From: Pectobacterium brasiliense
GTDB taxonomy: Bacteria > Pseudomonadota > Gammaproteobacteria > Enterobacterales > Enterobacteriaceae
Length of the DNA: 64,000 nucleotides
Direction of reading: 5' to 3'
Assembly: GCF_013449685.1 (NCBI RefSeq)
Contig: NZ_JACDSF010000008.1
Span: 56,263-120,262 of the forward strand
Part shown: piece after piece, positions 51,670-61,784 of the stretch
How positions within the stretch are numbered: position 1 is the stretch's first letter
How the letters are laid out: each line of letters begins with the position of its first letter
The notes under the pieces: generated by a model
The model's database searches: none
Seen by the model: the letters and a program-made list of their open reading frames with translations, nothing else
Told to the model about the DNA's origin: nothing
Translations under genes and position numbers: made by a program

Positions 51670-52122
51670 TTGTCCACATTAGAGCAAAAATTAACAGAGA
51701 TGATTTCAGCACCCGTTGCCGCTTTAGGCTACGAATTGGTTGGGATTGAGTTCATCCGTAGTCGCCAATCGACGCTGCGTATCTATATTGATAGTGAAGA
51801 TGGGATCACTGTTGATGATTGTGCTGATGTCAGCCACCAGGTCAGTGCGGTATTGGATGTAGAAGATCCCATCACTGTTGCCTATAACTTGGAGGTGTCG
51901 TCTCCAGGGCTTGAGCGTCCCTTATTCACGGCAGCACATTATCTGCATTTCGTTGGTGAAGAGGTCACAGTGGTGCTGCGTATGGCAGTCCAGAATCGCC
52001 GTAAATGGTTGGGTGTGATCAAAGCTGTTGACGGCGAAATGATCACCATAACAGTGGAAGGCAAAGATGAAGTATTCGCGCTGAGCAACATTCAGAAAGC
52101 GAATCTTGTACCCCACTTTTAA
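51670..52122 (+). CDS. rimP: Ribosome maturation factor RimP
   Basis: Cytoplasmic factor for 30S subunit maturation. The product of 150 residues from the TTG at 51670 ([11 protein letters not shown]) matches E. coli RimP in length and in using a TTG start; GGGGGTG lies just upstream. Conserved segments are [20 protein letters not shown] and [11 protein letters not shown]. An upstream in-frame ATG at 51547 would read through the attenuator and is rejected. nusA follows after 21 bases. Confidence 0.97.
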   Translation: MSTLEQKLTEMISAPVAALGYELVGIEFIRSRQSTLRIYIDSEDGITVDDCADVSHQVSAVLDVEDPITVAYNLEVSSPGLERPLFTAAHYLHFVGEEVTVVLRMAVQNRRKWLGVIKAVDGEMITITVEGKDEVFALSNIQKANLVPHF

Positions 52123-52143
52123 AGTTTGGATGAGGCAACTAGG

Positions 52144-53673
52144 ATGAACAAAGAGATTCTGGCTGTTGTTGAAGCAGTTTCCAATGAGAAAGCCCTTCCG
52201 CGCGAGAAGATTTTTGAAGCGTTGGAAACCGCACTGTCGACAGCGACCAAGAAAAAATATGAGCAGGAAATTGATGTTCGCGTCAGTATCGATCGCAAAA
52301 CGGGCGATTTTGATACCTTCCGTCGTTGGTTAGTGGTGAATGAAGTCACTCAACCAACCCGTGAAATTACGCTTGAAGCGGCGCAGTTTGAAGATCCTGC
52401 TCTTGATGTTGGCGGCTATGTTGAAGATCAAATCGAATCCGTAACGTTTGACCGCATTACGACGCAAACGGCAAAACAGGTTATCGTACAGAAAGTTCGT
52501 GAAGCAGAACGTGCGATGGTTGTTGATCAGTTCCGTGAGCAAGAAGGCGAGATTATCACCGGTGTCGTGAAGAAGGTGAACCGTGATAATATTTCGCTTG
52601 AAGTCAGACCAATCGATGGCTCTAACACCAGTGCAGAAGCGGTAATTGGCCGTGAAGATATGCTGCCTCGTGAAAATTTCCGCCCTGGCGACCGTATTCG
52701 TGGCGTGCTGTACTCTGTTCGTCCTGAAGCTCGCGGTGCTCAACTGTTCGTTAGCCGTTCCCGTCCGGAAATGCTGGTTGAACTCTTCCGCATTGAAGTG
52801 CCAGAAATCGGTGAAGAAGTTATCGAGATTAAGGCAGCGGCCCGCGATCCGGGTTCACGTGCAAAAATTGCAGTGAAGACGAATGACAAACGTATCGATC
52901 CCGTCGGTGCTTGTGTCGGTATGCGCGGTGCACGTGTGCAGGCTGTTTCCAGCGAGCTGGGCGGCGAGCGTATTGATATCATTCTGTGGGATGATAATCC
53001 TGCGCAGTTTGTCATCAATGCCATGGCACCTGCCGATGTGGTATCGATCGTGGTTGATGAAGATACCTGCACGATGGATATCGCTGTTGAGTCGAGCAAT
53101 CTGGCTCAGGCGATTGGTCGAAACGGGCAGAACGTACGTTTGGCTTCCCAACTGTTGAAACAGCATCGTTCAGACGATCGTTGGGAACTGAACGTGATGA
53201 CCGTGGAAGATCTTCAAGCCAAGCATCAGGCTGAAGCACATGCTGCAATCGACGTCTTTACCAAGCACCTTGATATTGATGAAGAGTTTGCCACCGTGCT
53301 GGTTGAAGAAGGTTTCTCCTCACTTGAAGAACTGGCTTACGTGCCAATCAAGGAACTGTTGGCCATCGAAGGCCTTGATGAAGAAACCGTTGAAGCATTG
53401 CGTGAGCGTGCGAAAGCCGCATTAACAACGCTGGCACTGGCGCATGAAGAAAGCCTAGGTGACGGTCAACCTGCTGAAGACTTGCTTGGCTTGCCTGGGC
53501 TGTCGCGTGAGTTGGCATTCAAGCTTGCTGCGATCGGTGTTTGTACGCTGGAAGATCTTGCTGAACAGGGTGTTGACGACCTGACAGATATTGAAGAGCT
53601 CAATGATGAGCAAGCGGGCGAATTGATTATGGCCGCACGTAATATCTGTTGGTTTGGCGACGACAACGAATAA
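52144..53673 (+). CDS. nusA: Transcription termination/antitermination factor NusA
   Basis: Binds RNA polymerase and modulates pausing, termination and antitermination. Domains in order: N-terminal polymerase-binding domain ([18 protein letters not shown]), S1 (about 135-205), KH1 and KH2 (about 205-355), and two acidic C-terminal repeats ([24 protein letters not shown]). The start at 52144 aligns with E. coli. The protein has 509 residues against 495 there. The extra residues sit mainly in two places, an S1 loop ([15 protein letters not shown]) and a KH2 loop ([16 protein letters not shown]). It lies between rimP and infB in the operon. Confidence 0.98.
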   Translation: MNKEILAVVEAVSNEKALPREKIFEALETALSTATKKKYEQEIDVRVSIDRKTGDFDTFRRWLVVNEVTQPTREITLEAAQFEDPALDVGGYVEDQIESVTFDRITTQTAKQVIVQKVREAERAMVVDQFREQEGEIITGVVKKVNRDNISLEVRPIDGSNTSAEAVIGREDMLPRENFRPGDRIRGVLYSVRPEARGAQLFVSRSRPEMLVELFRIEVPEIGEEVIEIKAAARDPGSRAKIAVKTNDKRIDPVGACVGMRGARVQAVSSELGGERIDIILWDDNPAQFVINAMAPADVVSIVVDEDTCTMDIAVESSNLAQAIGRNGQNVRLASQLLKQHRSDDRWELNVMTVEDLQAKHQAEAHAAIDVFTKHLDIDEEFATVLVEEGFSSLEELAYVPIKELLAIEGLDEETVEALRERAKAALTTLALAHEESLGDGQPAEDLLGLPGLSRELAFKLAAIGVCTLEDLAEQGVDDLTDIEELNDEQAGELIMAARNICWFGDDNE

Positions 53674-53698
53674 CGAACTGTAGCAGGAAAGGAACAGC

Positions 53699-56398
53699 AT
53701 GACAGATGTAACCGTAAAATCGCTGGCCGCAGAGATTCAAACTCCGGTTGACCGCCTGATACAGCAGTTTGCTGATGCGGGAATGACCAAATCTGCATCG
53801 GACTCTGTGACCCAGCATGAAAAAGAAACATTATTGGCGCATCTGAACCGCGATCGCGGTAATGCGCCAAGTAAATTGACGTTGCAACGCAAAACGCGCA
53901 GCACGTTAAATGTCCCTAGCACCGGCGGAAAAAGTAAGTCGGTGCAGATCGAAGTCCGCAAGACACGCACTTATGTAAAACGCGATCCGATTGATGCCAA
54001 ACAGGCAGAAGAGGAAGAGCAGGCACGGCGTGAAGCGGAAGAACAGGCACAACGTGCCGCTGAAGAGCAGGCTAAACGCGAGGCCGATCTGCGCGAAGCT
54101 GCTGAGAAAGCGAAGCGTGCTGCCGACGAGCAAGCCAAACGTGAGGCCGCTGAAAAAGCTAAGCGTGATGTAGCGGAAAAAGAAAAAGTGACGAACCAAC
54201 AAAACGAAAATATGACCAAGCCGGCTCAGTCTGAGAAAGCGAAACGCGAAGCGGAAGCTGCCGAACTTAAGCGCAAAGCAGAAGAAACTGCACGTCTTAA
54301 AGTTGAAGAAGAAGCACGTCGTATTGCTGAAGAAGCTCGCCGTATGGCTGAAGAAAATGCAGGGCGCTGGGAAGCGGAAAGCGCTAAGCCTGAAGAATCT
54401 GCCGATTATCATGTGACGACGTCTCATCATGCCCGCGAAGCGGAAGATGAAAACGACCGTCAGGTTGAAGGTGAGCGCCGTACCCGTACTCGCGCAGCCA
54501 AAGTCACCAAGCAGAAGAAAGGTAATCGCCAGTCTGAGTCCAAGGCTGACCGTGAAGAAGCGCGTGCTGTTACCCGTGGTGGTAAAGGTAAACGTAAGCC
54601 AAGTACACTGCAGCAGAGCTTCAATAAGCCCGCTCAGGCAGTGAACCGCGATGTTGTCATCGGCGAAACGGTTACCGTTGCTGAACTGGCTAACAAAATG
54701 GCGGTTAAAGGCTCTCAGGTCATCAAAACGATGATGAAACTGGGCGCAATGGCAACCATCAACCAGGTCATCGACCAGGAAACCGCGCAACTCGTCGCGG
54801 AAGAGATGGGCCATAAAGTCATCCTGCGTCGTGAAAACGAGCTGGAAGAAGCGGTAATGAGTGACCGTGATATGGGGGTTGCGGCAGAATCCCGCGCGCC
54901 AGTCGTGACAATTATGGGCCACGTTGACCACGGTAAAACCTCTCTGCTCGACTATATCCGTTCAACCAAGGTTGCAGCAGGTGAAGCGGGTGGTATTACT
55001 CAGCACATCGGTGCTTACCACGTTGAAACTGACAACGGTATGATTACGTTCCTAGATACACCGGGACACGCTGCGTTTACTGCAATGCGTGCTCGTGGTG
55101 CTCAGGCTACGGATATCGTGGTACTGGTTGTGGCGGCGGATGATGGTGTGATGCCTCAGACCATCGAAGCGATCCAGCACGCGAAAGCGGCTCAGGTTCC
55201 GGTTGTTGTCGCAGTCAACAAAATCGATAAACCTGATGCCGATCCCGATCGTGTGAAAACGGAACTGTCTCAGTACGGCATTATGCCGGAAGAATGGGGC
55301 GGTGAATCTCAGTTTGTCCATGTATCCGCTAAAGCCGGTACCGGTATCGACGAACTGCTGGATGCGATTCTGTTGCAGGCCGAAGTTCTGGAACTGAAAG
55401 CGGTCCGTAGCGGTATGGCGAACGGTGTCGTGATCGAATCCTTCCTAGATAAAGGCCGTGGCCCGGTTGCAACCGTACTGGTACGTGAAGGTACGCTGAA
55501 TAAAGGCGATATCGTTCTGTGCGGCTTCGAATATGGCCGTGTTCGTGCGATGCGTGATGAATTAGGTCGTGAAATCACGTCTGCGGGTCCTTCTATTCCA
55601 GTAGAAATTCTCGGTCTTTCCGGTGTACCTGCCGCAGGTGACGAAGCGACGGTGGTTCGTGACGAGAAGAAAGCACGTGAAGTAGCCTTGTATCGTCAGG
55701 GTAAATTCCGTGAAGTTAAACTGGCTCGTCAGCAGAAATCTAAACTGGAAAACATGTTTGCCAACATGACAGAAGGTGAAGTTTCTGAGCTGAACATTGT
55801 TCTAAAATCTGACGTTCAGGGTTCTTGTGAAGCGATTTCCGATTCACTGCAGAAACTGTCTACTGATGAAGTGAAAGTGAAGATCGTCGGTTCCGGTGTG
55901 GGCGGTATCACAGAAACGGACGCTACGCTGGCAGCAGCATCGAATGCGATTATCCTTGGCTTTAACGTTCGTGCAGATGCATCAGCGCGCCGCGTCGTTG
56001 AAGCGGAAAGTCTGGATCTGCGTTATTACTCCGTGATCTATGATCTGATCGACGAAGTGAAACAGGCGATGAGCGGTATGCTGGCGCCGGAATATAAGCA
56101 AGAGATCATCGGTCTTGCTGAAGTACGTGACGTCTTTAAATCACCGAAATTTGGTGCTGTTGCGGGTTGTATGGTGACCGAAGGTATCGTTAAGCGCCAC
56201 AACAAGATTCGTGTACTGCGTGACAACGTGGTGATCTATGAAGGCGAGCTGGAATCTCTGCGCCGCTTCAAAGATGACGTTGGCGAAGTCCGTAACGGTA
56301 TGGAATGTGGTATCGCCGTGAAGAACTACAACGACGTTCGTCCTGGCGATATGATCGAAGTCTTTGAAACGATTGAGATCAAACGTACGATCGCGTAA
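53699..56398 (+). CDS. infB: Translation initiation factor IF-2
   Basis: GTPase that recruits initiator tRNA and joins the ribosomal subunits. 899 residues: an N-terminal IF2-N subdomain, a long highly charged Ala/Glu/Lys/Arg-rich helical linker (about 95-240), a second IF2-N domain near 310, the G domain ([29 protein letters not shown]) and the C-terminal fMet-tRNA-binding domains. In-frame GTG at 54188 (residue 164) and ATG at 54212 (residue 172) lie where E. coli starts the shorter IF2-2 and IF2-3 forms, so internal initiation is likely. nusA ends 25 bases upstream. Confidence 0.99.
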   Translation: MTDVTVKSLAAEIQTPVDRLIQQFADAGMTKSASDSVTQHEKETLLAHLNRDRGNAPSKLTLQRKTRSTLNVPSTGGKSKSVQIEVRKTRTYVKRDPIDAKQAEEEEQARREAEEQAQRAAEEQAKREADLREAAEKAKRAADEQAKREAAEKAKRDVAEKEKVTNQQNENMTKPAQSEKAKREAEAAELKRKAEETARLKVEEEARRIAEEARRMAEENAGRWEAESAKPEESADYHVTTSHHAREAEDENDRQVEGERRTRTRAAKVTKQKKGNRQSESKADREEARAVTRGGKGKRKPSTLQQSFNKPAQAVNRDVVIGETVTVAELANKMAVKGSQVIKTMMKLGAMATINQVIDQETAQLVAEEMGHKVILRRENELEEAVMSDRDMGVAAESRAPVVTIMGHVDHGKTSLLDYIRSTKVAAGEAGGITQHIGAYHVETDNGMITFLDTPGHAAFTAMRARGAQATDIVVLVVAADDGVMPQTIEAIQHAKAAQVPVVVAVNKIDKPDADPDRVKTELSQYGIMPEEWGGESQFVHVSAKAGTGIDELLDAILLQAEVLELKAVRSGMANGVVIESFLDKGRGPVATVLVREGTLNKGDIVLCGFEYGRVRAMRDELGREITSAGPSIPVEILGLSGVPAAGDEATVVRDEKKAREVALYRQGKFREVKLARQQKSKLENMFANMTEGEVSELNIVLKSDVQGSCEAISDSLQKLSTDEVKVKIVGSGVGGITETDATLAAASNAIILGFNVRADASARRVVEAESLDLRYYSVIYDLIDEVKQAMSGMLAPEYKQEIIGLAEVRDVFKSPKFGAVAGCMVTEGIVKRHNKIRVLRDNVVIYEGELESLRRFKDDVGEVRNGMECGIAVKNYNDVRPGDMIEVFETIEIKRTIA

Positions 56399-56431
56399 TC
56401 CGTTTTCAGCGACGATGTAAGTGATTCGTAA

Positions 56432-56457
56432 GGGGGGCCTAGTGCCCCCCGATTTTT
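56432..56457 (+). terminator. Hairpin between infB and rbfA
   Basis: GGGGGGC-CTAGT-GCCCCCC followed by GATTTTT. It is a strong stem just before the rbfA ribosome-binding site and may act as a partial terminator or processing site. Confidence 0.75.
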
Positions 56458-56472
56458 ACTGGAGAATTTATC

Positions 56473-56871
56473 ATGGCAAAAGAATTCAGCCGCACCCAGC
56501 GCGTTGCGCAGGAAATGCAAAAAGAAATCGCCATTATCATTCAGCGTGAAGTGAAAGATCCGCGTATCGGCATGGCGACCGTATCCGGTGTGGAAGTGTC
56601 TCGCGATCTGGCGTATGCCAAGGTTTTTGTGACCTTCCTGAATGATAACGAGCCAGAGCAAGTTAAAATAGCGGTGAAAGCACTGCAAGATGCGTCCGGT
56701 TTTATCCGTATGATGATCGGTAAGGCAATGCGTCTGCGTGTTGTTCCAGAATTAACATTCTCCTATGACAACTCATTGGTTGAAGGGATGAGAATGTCCA
56801 ATCTGGTGACCAATGTAGTCAGAAACGATACGGAACGTCGTTCTGTTACGGGCGAAGATCAGGAGGATTAA
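56473..56871 (+). CDS. rbfA: Ribosome-binding factor A
   Basis: KH-like cold-shock protein that binds immature 30S subunits and helps 16S 5'-end maturation. 132 residues from [18 protein letters not shown]; the family segment [22 protein letters not shown] is split here over two conserved strands. GGAG precedes the ATG. Its stop codon overlaps the truB start (TAATG). Confidence 0.98.
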   Translation: MAKEFSRTQRVAQEMQKEIAIIIQREVKDPRIGMATVSGVEVSRDLAYAKVFVTFLNDNEPEQVKIAVKALQDASGFIRMMIGKAMRLRVVPELTFSYDNSLVEGMRMSNLVTNVVRNDTERRSVTGEDQED

Positions 56872-57815
56872 TGAGTCGTCCTCGTCGCCGTGGCCGTGAT
56901 ATACACGGCGTATTGCTATTAGATAAGCCGCAGGGCGTGTCGTCTAATGATGTTTTGCAGAAGGTAAAACGGATTTTTAACGCCAATAGAGCGGGCCATA
57001 CGGGGGCGTTGGATCCATTAGCCACCGGTATGCTGCCGATTTGCCTTGGGGAAGCGACGAAGTTTTCCCAATACTTGTTGGATTCTGATAAACGCTACCG
57101 TGTCATTGCTCGACTTGGGCAACGGACTGACACCTCCGATGCCGATGGCAACGTGATTGAAGAGCGTGCGATTGGTTTTTCTGCTACCGATCTGGAGCAG
57201 GCGCTGGAAGGCTTTCGTGGTACCACGCAGCAAGTGCCGTCCATGTATTCGGCGCTGAAGTATCAGGGGCGTAAGCTGTATGAGTATGCGCGTCAGGGGC
57301 TGACGGTTCCACGTGAAGCGCGTGAAATCACCGTGTACGAACTGCAGTTCATTCGCTGGGAAGGTGATGAGCTAGAGCTGGAGATTCACTGTTCGAAAGG
57401 CACGTACATCCGTACCATTATTGACGATCTGGGCGAAAAGTTGGGCTGTGGCGCGCATGTGATTTATCTGCGTCGTTTACAGGTTGCCACCTATCCTACC
57501 GAAAGAATGGTGACGCTGGAGCAGCTAGCGGTTTTGTCCGAGCAGGCCCAAACACAAGCGATTCCACTTTCGCAGAGTCTCGATCCGCTGCTTATGCCGA
57601 TGGAAAGCCCAGTCATTGATTTTCCTGAGGTGAATTTGACGCCGGTCGTTGCGGGTTATTTGAAGCTGGGGCAAGCGGTTCAGGCAGCGAATGCGCCCTC
57701 GAACGGCATGGTGAGAATCACCGAAGGTGACGAACACAAATTTATCGGAATGGGCGAAATCGATAGTGATGGCCGCGTTGCGCCACGTCGTCTGGTTGTT
57801 GAGTTTCCGGTGTAA
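56871..57815 (+). CDS. truB: tRNA pseudouridine(55) synthase
   Basis: Isomerises U55 in the T-loop of all elongator tRNAs. The catalytic Asp is in [14 protein letters not shown] (Asp at about residue 48), and the family features [33 protein letters not shown] and [14 protein letters not shown] follow, with a C-terminal PUA-like domain. 314 residues, as in E. coli. The start overlaps the rbfA stop codon by one base, so translation is coupled. Confidence 0.98.
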   Translation: MSRPRRRGRDIHGVLLLDKPQGVSSNDVLQKVKRIFNANRAGHTGALDPLATGMLPICLGEATKFSQYLLDSDKRYRVIARLGQRTDTSDADGNVIEERAIGFSATDLEQALEGFRGTTQQVPSMYSALKYQGRKLYEYARQGLTVPREAREITVYELQFIRWEGDELELEIHCSKGTYIRTIIDDLGEKLGCGAHVIYLRRLQVATYPTERMVTLEQLAVLSEQAQTQAIPLSQSLDPLLMPMESPVIDFPEVNLTPVVAGYLKLGQAVQAANAPSNGMVRITEGDEHKFIGMGEIDSDGRVAPRRLVVEFPV

Positions 57816-57937
57816 ACCCGCCTGTTGCTGCCTTGCTATCGCGGAACGCTGAGGGTAGAATAGCGCGGCTTGACTGTTGGGTGGCTGAATTAGAGATCGG
57901 CGCCTGTTTTTTTATCTATAATGTTTGGAGTATTACA

Positions 57938-58207
57938 ATGTCTCTAAGTGTTGAAGCTAAAGCTAAAATCGTAGCAGACTTCGGTCGTGGCACAAACGAT
58001 AGTGGTTCTACTGAAGTTCAGGTTGCTTTGCTGACTGCGCAGATCAACCATCTGCAAGGCCACTTTTCTGAGCACAAAAAAGATCACCACAGCCGTCGTG
58101 GTCTGCTGCGCATGGTTTCTCAGCGTCGTAAGCTGCTGGACTACCTGAAGCGTAAAGATGTAGCACGTTACACCAGCCTGATCGAGCGTCTGGGTCTGCG
58201 TCGCTAA
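57938..58207 (+). CDS. rpsO: 30S ribosomal protein uS15
   Basis: 89-residue primary 16S-binding protein. The sequence from [17 protein letters not shown] to LIERLGLRR is the standard family form, with the rRNA-binding [12 protein letters not shown] segment. The ATG at 57938 with TTGGAG upstream is correct; earlier in-frame starts are not conserved. In E. coli S15 represses its own translation through a pseudoknot in the leader; the leader here (57816-57937) could serve this. Confidence 0.98.
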   Translation: MSLSVEAKAKIVADFGRGTNDSGSTEVQVALLTAQINHLQGHFSEHKKDHHSRRGLLRMVSQRRKLLDYLKRKDVARYTSLIERLGLRR

Positions 58208-58228
58208 GTCTTCTGAGTTTCAGTGGGA

Positions 58229-58256
58229 AGGGGCCTCTTTTGGCCCCTTTCTTCTA
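58229..58256 (+). terminator. rpsO terminator
   Basis: AAGGGGCC-TCTTT-TGGCCCCTT followed by TCTTCT, between rpsO and the pnp leader. Confidence 0.88.
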
Positions 58257-58321
58257 GGAAGCGTTAGCAAAACAGAGTAGTGTATTGTTGTTAATATGAT
58301 CTTTCATTACAGAGGTTCGCG

Positions 58322-58374
58322 CGGCTAATGAGAGGCTTTATCTGCATAAGCAAGATAAGGGTTGTCATTAGTCG
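58322..58374 (+). promoter_or_regulatory. RNase III-type hairpin in the pnp leader
   Basis: Two 22-base arms (58322-58343 and 58353-58374) pair over most of their length as CGGCTAATGA/TCATTAGTCG and TTATCT/AGATAA, with a small internal loop and a nine-base apex. In E. coli RNase III cuts such a stem in the pnp leader and PNPase then represses its own synthesis. The stem ends about 80 bases before pnp. Confidence 0.8.
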
Positions 58375-58456
58375 TGAGGATGTAGTGTAAAGGTCGGGAG
58401 TTCACTGGCGCGTTTATCTTGAATACGTGTAGCGCGCCCCAGCTAAGGATATTATT

Positions 58457-60577
58457 TTGCTGAATCCGATCGTCCGTAAGTTCCAATATGGTCAGCATAC
58501 CGTCACGTTAGAGACCGGTATGATGGCACGCCAGGCTACCGCCGCTGTGATGGTAAGCATGGATGACACCGCGGTATTCGTTACCGTTGTAGGCGCTAAA
58601 AGTGCCAAACCTGGTCAAAGTTTCTTCCCATTAACGGTTAACTATCAGGAGCGTACTTACGCTGCTGGGCGTTTCCCTGGTGGTTTTTTCCGTCGTGAAG
58701 GTCGTCCAAGCGAAGGCGAAACGCTGATTTCTCGCTTGATTGACCGCCCAATCCGCCCTCTGTTCCCAGAAGGTTTCCTGAATGAAGTTCAGGTGATTGC
58801 GACCGTCGTTTCTGTTAACCCACAGGTTAGCCCTGATATCGTTGCCATGATTGGTGCTTCTGCGGCGTTGAGCCTGTCTGGTATTCCATTCAGCGGCCCT
58901 ATCGGCGCTGCGCGCGTTGGTTATCTGAACGACCAGTATGTTCTGAACCCAACGATGGATGAGCTCAAAGAAAGCCGTCTGGATCTAGTGGTTGCAGGTA
59001 CGGAAGGTGCGGTTCTGATGGTGGAATCCGAAGCTGATCTGCTGAGCGAAGATCAGATGCTGGGCGCTGTGGTGTTTGGCCACGAGCAACAGCAGATCGT
59101 TATCCAGAACATCAACGCTCTGGTTGCTGAAGCTGGCAAACCGAAGTGGGAATGGCATGCGCCAGAAGTGAACGTTTCTTTAGAGCAGCGTGTACAGGCT
59201 TTGTCTGAAGCACGTCTGGGTGATGCTTACCGTATCACTGAAAAACAAGAGCGTTATGCACAAGTTGATGTCATCAAAGCTGATGTTGTTGCTGCTCTGC
59301 AAGCCGAAGACGAAACGCTGAATGCGGGCGATATCCAGGAAATTCTGGGTAACGTTGAGAAAAATGTCGTACGTAGCCGCGTGCTGGCTGGCGAACCGCG
59401 TATCGATGGCCGTGAAAAAGACATGATTCGTGGTCTGGATGTGCGTACTGGCGTACTGCCGCGTACTCACGGCTCTGCACTGTTCACCCGTGGTGAAACG
59501 CAGGCGTTGGTCACTGCAACGTTGGGGACTGAGCGTGATGCGCAGAATATTGACGAACTGACCGGTGAACGTACCGATCGCTTCCTGCTACACTACAACT
59601 TCCCTCCGTACTCTGTCGGTGAAACCGGTATGGTCGGTTCGCCTAAGCGTCGTGAGATCGGTCACGGTCGTCTGGCTAAGCGTGGCGTGTTGGCCGTTAT
59701 GCCGAAGGCGAGCGAATTCCCGTACACCGTGCGTGTGGTGTCTGAAATCACGGAATCCAACGGCTCTTCTTCCATGGCGTCTGTCTGCGGTGCTTCTCTG
59801 GCACTGATGGATGCGGGCGTGCCAATCAAATCAGCCGTTGCGGGTATCGCGATGGGTCTGGTTAAAGAAGGCGACAATTTTGTTGTTCTGTCTGACATTC
59901 TGGGTGACGAAGACCACCTGGGCGATATGGACTTCAAAGTGGCTGGTAGCCGTGAAGGTATCACCGCGCTGCAGATGGATATCAAGATCGAAGGGATTAC
60001 CCGTGAGATCATGCAGGTTGCTTTGAATCAGGCCAAAGGTGCACGTTTGCACATTCTGAGCGTGATGGAGCAGGCGATCAGCACACCACGTGGCGATATC
60101 TCTGAATTCGCACCGCGTATTCACACCATCAAGATCAGTACCGATAAGATTAAAGATGTGATCGGTAAAGGTGGTTCTGTGATTCGTGCGCTGACGGAAG
60201 AAACAGGCACTACGATTGAAATCGAAGACGATGGTACTGTGAAGATCGCTTCAACCGACGGCGAAAAAGCGAAACACGCGATTCGTCGTATTGAAGAGAT
60301 CACTGCCGAAATCGAAGTCGGCCGCGTGTATCAGGGTAAAGTTACCCGCATCGTTGATTTTGGTGCTTTCGTCGCTATTGGCGGCGGCAAAGAAGGCCTG
60401 GTGCATATTTCTCAGATCGCCGATAAGCGCGTAGAGAAAGTGACTGACTACCTGCAAATGGGTCAGGAAGTGCCGGTCAAGGTTCTGGAAGTTGATCGCC
60501 AGGGCCGCGTGCGCTTAAGCATCAAAGAAGCAACTGCGCAAACTCAGGAAGCGGCAGCTCCGTCTTCTGAGGAATAA
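58457..60577 (+). CDS. pnp: Polynucleotide phosphorylase
   Basis: Trimeric 3'-5' phosphorolytic exoribonuclease of the degradosome. Two RNase PH-like domains are separated by a helical domain (first begins [19 protein letters not shown], second around [17 protein letters not shown]). KH ([20 protein letters not shown]) and S1 ([20 protein letters not shown]) domains follow. 706 residues. The start codon is TTG with AAGGAT upstream, the same unusual start as in E. coli, which helps keep expression low. Confidence 0.99.
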   Translation: MLNPIVRKFQYGQHTVTLETGMMARQATAAVMVSMDDTAVFVTVVGAKSAKPGQSFFPLTVNYQERTYAAGRFPGGFFRREGRPSEGETLISRLIDRPIRPLFPEGFLNEVQVIATVVSVNPQVSPDIVAMIGASAALSLSGIPFSGPIGAARVGYLNDQYVLNPTMDELKESRLDLVVAGTEGAVLMVESEADLLSEDQMLGAVVFGHEQQQIVIQNINALVAEAGKPKWEWHAPEVNVSLEQRVQALSEARLGDAYRITEKQERYAQVDVIKADVVAALQAEDETLNAGDIQEILGNVEKNVVRSRVLAGEPRIDGREKDMIRGLDVRTGVLPRTHGSALFTRGETQALVTATLGTERDAQNIDELTGERTDRFLLHYNFPPYSVGETGMVGSPKRREIGHGRLAKRGVLAVMPKASEFPYTVRVVSEITESNGSSSMASVCGASLALMDAGVPIKSAVAGIAMGLVKEGDNFVVLSDILGDEDHLGDMDFKVAGSREGITALQMDIKIEGITREIMQVALNQAKGARLHILSVMEQAISTPRGDISEFAPRIHTIKISTDKIKDVIGKGGSVIRALTEETGTTIEIEDDGTVKIASTDGEKAKHAIRRIEEITAEIEVGRVYQGKVTRIVDFGAFVAIGGGKEGLVHISQIADKRVEKVTDYLQMGQEVPVKVLEVDRQGRVRLSIKEATAQTQEAAAPSSEE

Positions 60578-60601
60578 CGACTGTTAGATAACGGTCTTAT
60601 G

Positions 60602-60631
60602 GCACCTTGCCTGATTATCATGGCAAGGTGC
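60602..60631 (+). terminator. Stem-loop after pnp
   Basis: GCACCTTGCC and GGCAAGGTGC form a perfect 10-bp stem with a 10-base loop 24 bases after the stop codon. There is no clear T tract, so it may be a processing or stabilising hairpin rather than an intrinsic terminator. Confidence 0.6.
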
Positions 60632-60717
60632 TGCGTGTATCGTAAGGGAATGGATGACCTTGCGTTGAGCGGTCCGGGACAGGATGTTCATCCAATGTTT
60701 GTCTTCGGGAGTGGGAA

Positions 60718-61602
60718 ATGAAGCCTTTCTTGCGCTGGTGTTATGTTGCAACAGCACTCATGCTGGCAGGATGCAGCAACACGGATTGGCGTAAAGACGC
60801 AGTATTGGCGATTCCGTTACAGCCTACTTTGCAGCAGGAAGTGATCCTGGCACGCATGGAACAAATCCTTGCAAGCCGAGCATTAACCGATGATGAGCGA
60901 GCACAGCTATTATATGAGCGCGGAGTGCTGTATGATAGTCTCGGGTTACGGGCATTGGCGCGGAATGATTTTTCACAAGCGCTGACGATCCGCCCTGATA
61001 TTCCAGAAGTTTTTAACTATTTGGGTATCTATTTAACGCAGGCAGGCAATTTTGATGCTGCCTATGAAGCGTTTGATTCTGTACTAGAGCTTGATCCAAC
61101 TTACAATTACGCGCGTTTAAACCGGGGCATCGCTTTGTATTATGGCGGTCGCTACCTGTTAGCGCAGGATGATCTGCTGGCGTTTTATCGAGACGATCCG
61201 AATGATCCTTTCCGTTCGTTGTGGCTGTATCTTGTGGAGCGAGAAATCAATCCAGAGACGGCCAACATTGCGTTGAAGAAACGCTATGACGACGCCAAGA
61301 AAGGGCCTTGGGGATGGAATATTGTCGAATTCTATCTGGGCAGTATCAGTGAAAAAACACTGATGCAGCGTTTACAGGTAGAAGCTACGGATAACACTTC
61401 GCTCGCTGAGCATCTCAGTGAAACTGACTTCTATTTAGGTAAGCACTACCTAAGTCTGGGGGACAAGAACACCGCTTTGGCGCTGTTCAAGCTGACGGTA
61501 GCCAACAATGTTCATAACTTTGTTGAGCACCGCTATGCATTGTTGGAATTGGCGCTATTAGGCCAAGAGCAAGACGACCTATCAGGATCGGACCAGCAAT
61601 AG
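60718..61602 (+). CDS. nlpI: Lipoprotein NlpI (TPR adaptor)
   Basis: Outer-membrane lipoprotein that scaffolds peptidoglycan hydrolases and delivers MepS to the Prc protease. The signal peptide ends in the lipobox LAGC (Cys19). The mature part is made of TPR helices ([26 protein letters not shown] repeat, [23 protein letters not shown] as a second unit shown here by its pattern). 294 residues, as in E. coli. GGGAGTGGG precedes the ATG. It lies between pnp and yrbN-deaD. Confidence 0.97.
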   Translation: MKPFLRWCYVATALMLAGCSNTDWRKDAVLAIPLQPTLQQEVILARMEQILASRALTDDERAQLLYERGVLYDSLGLRALARNDFSQALTIRPDIPEVFNYLGIYLTQAGNFDAAYEAFDSVLELDPTYNYARLNRGIALYYGGRYLLAQDDLLAFYRDDPNDPFRSLWLYLVEREINPETANIALKKRYDDAKKGPWGWNIVEFYLGSISEKTLMQRLQVEATDNTSLAEHLSETDFYLGKHYLSLGDKNTALALFKLTVANNVHNFVEHRYALLELALLGQEQDDLSGSDQQ

Positions 61603-61639
61603 CTGACGAACACTTAATCAGCCTGAAAAACTTCGGTTA

Positions 61640-61667
61640 TCACCTTCACGGGTGAGGGCTTTTTTGT
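61640..61667 (+). terminator. Possible nlpI terminator
   Basis: Short stem TCACC-TTCACG-GGTGA followed by GGGCTTTTTTG. AGCC further upstream can extend it by pairing with GGCT. Confidence 0.55.
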
Positions 61668-61706
61668 TCGCTTTTTAATCCAATTTGAGCCGGTTCACAC
61701 TTTTCA

Positions 61707-61784
61707 ATGAAAATGACTGAAAATTTTCACGATGAGTTATGTAGACTGGCCGCCATGTTTAATGAGGCACGTGTACATGACTGA
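61707..61784 (+). CDS. yrbN: Small protein YrbN
   Basis: 25-codon [24 protein letters not shown] plus RVHD. It closely resembles the small E. coli protein YrbN, which lies in the same place and whose N-terminal half ([12 protein letters not shown]) is the same. Its stop codon overlaps the deaD start by 8 bases (deaD ATG at 61777), so translation of yrbN probably feeds ribosomes into deaD. No molecular function is known. Confidence 0.85.
   Translation: MKMTENFHDELCRLAAMFNEARVHD

Noticed and set aside
53906..54931. 341-codon open frame antisense to infB
   Set aside because: It lies opposite the charged repeat-rich part of IF2. Its Phe/Arg-rich translation is what the reverse of GAA/GCG/AAG-rich codons gives; no start context or homology.
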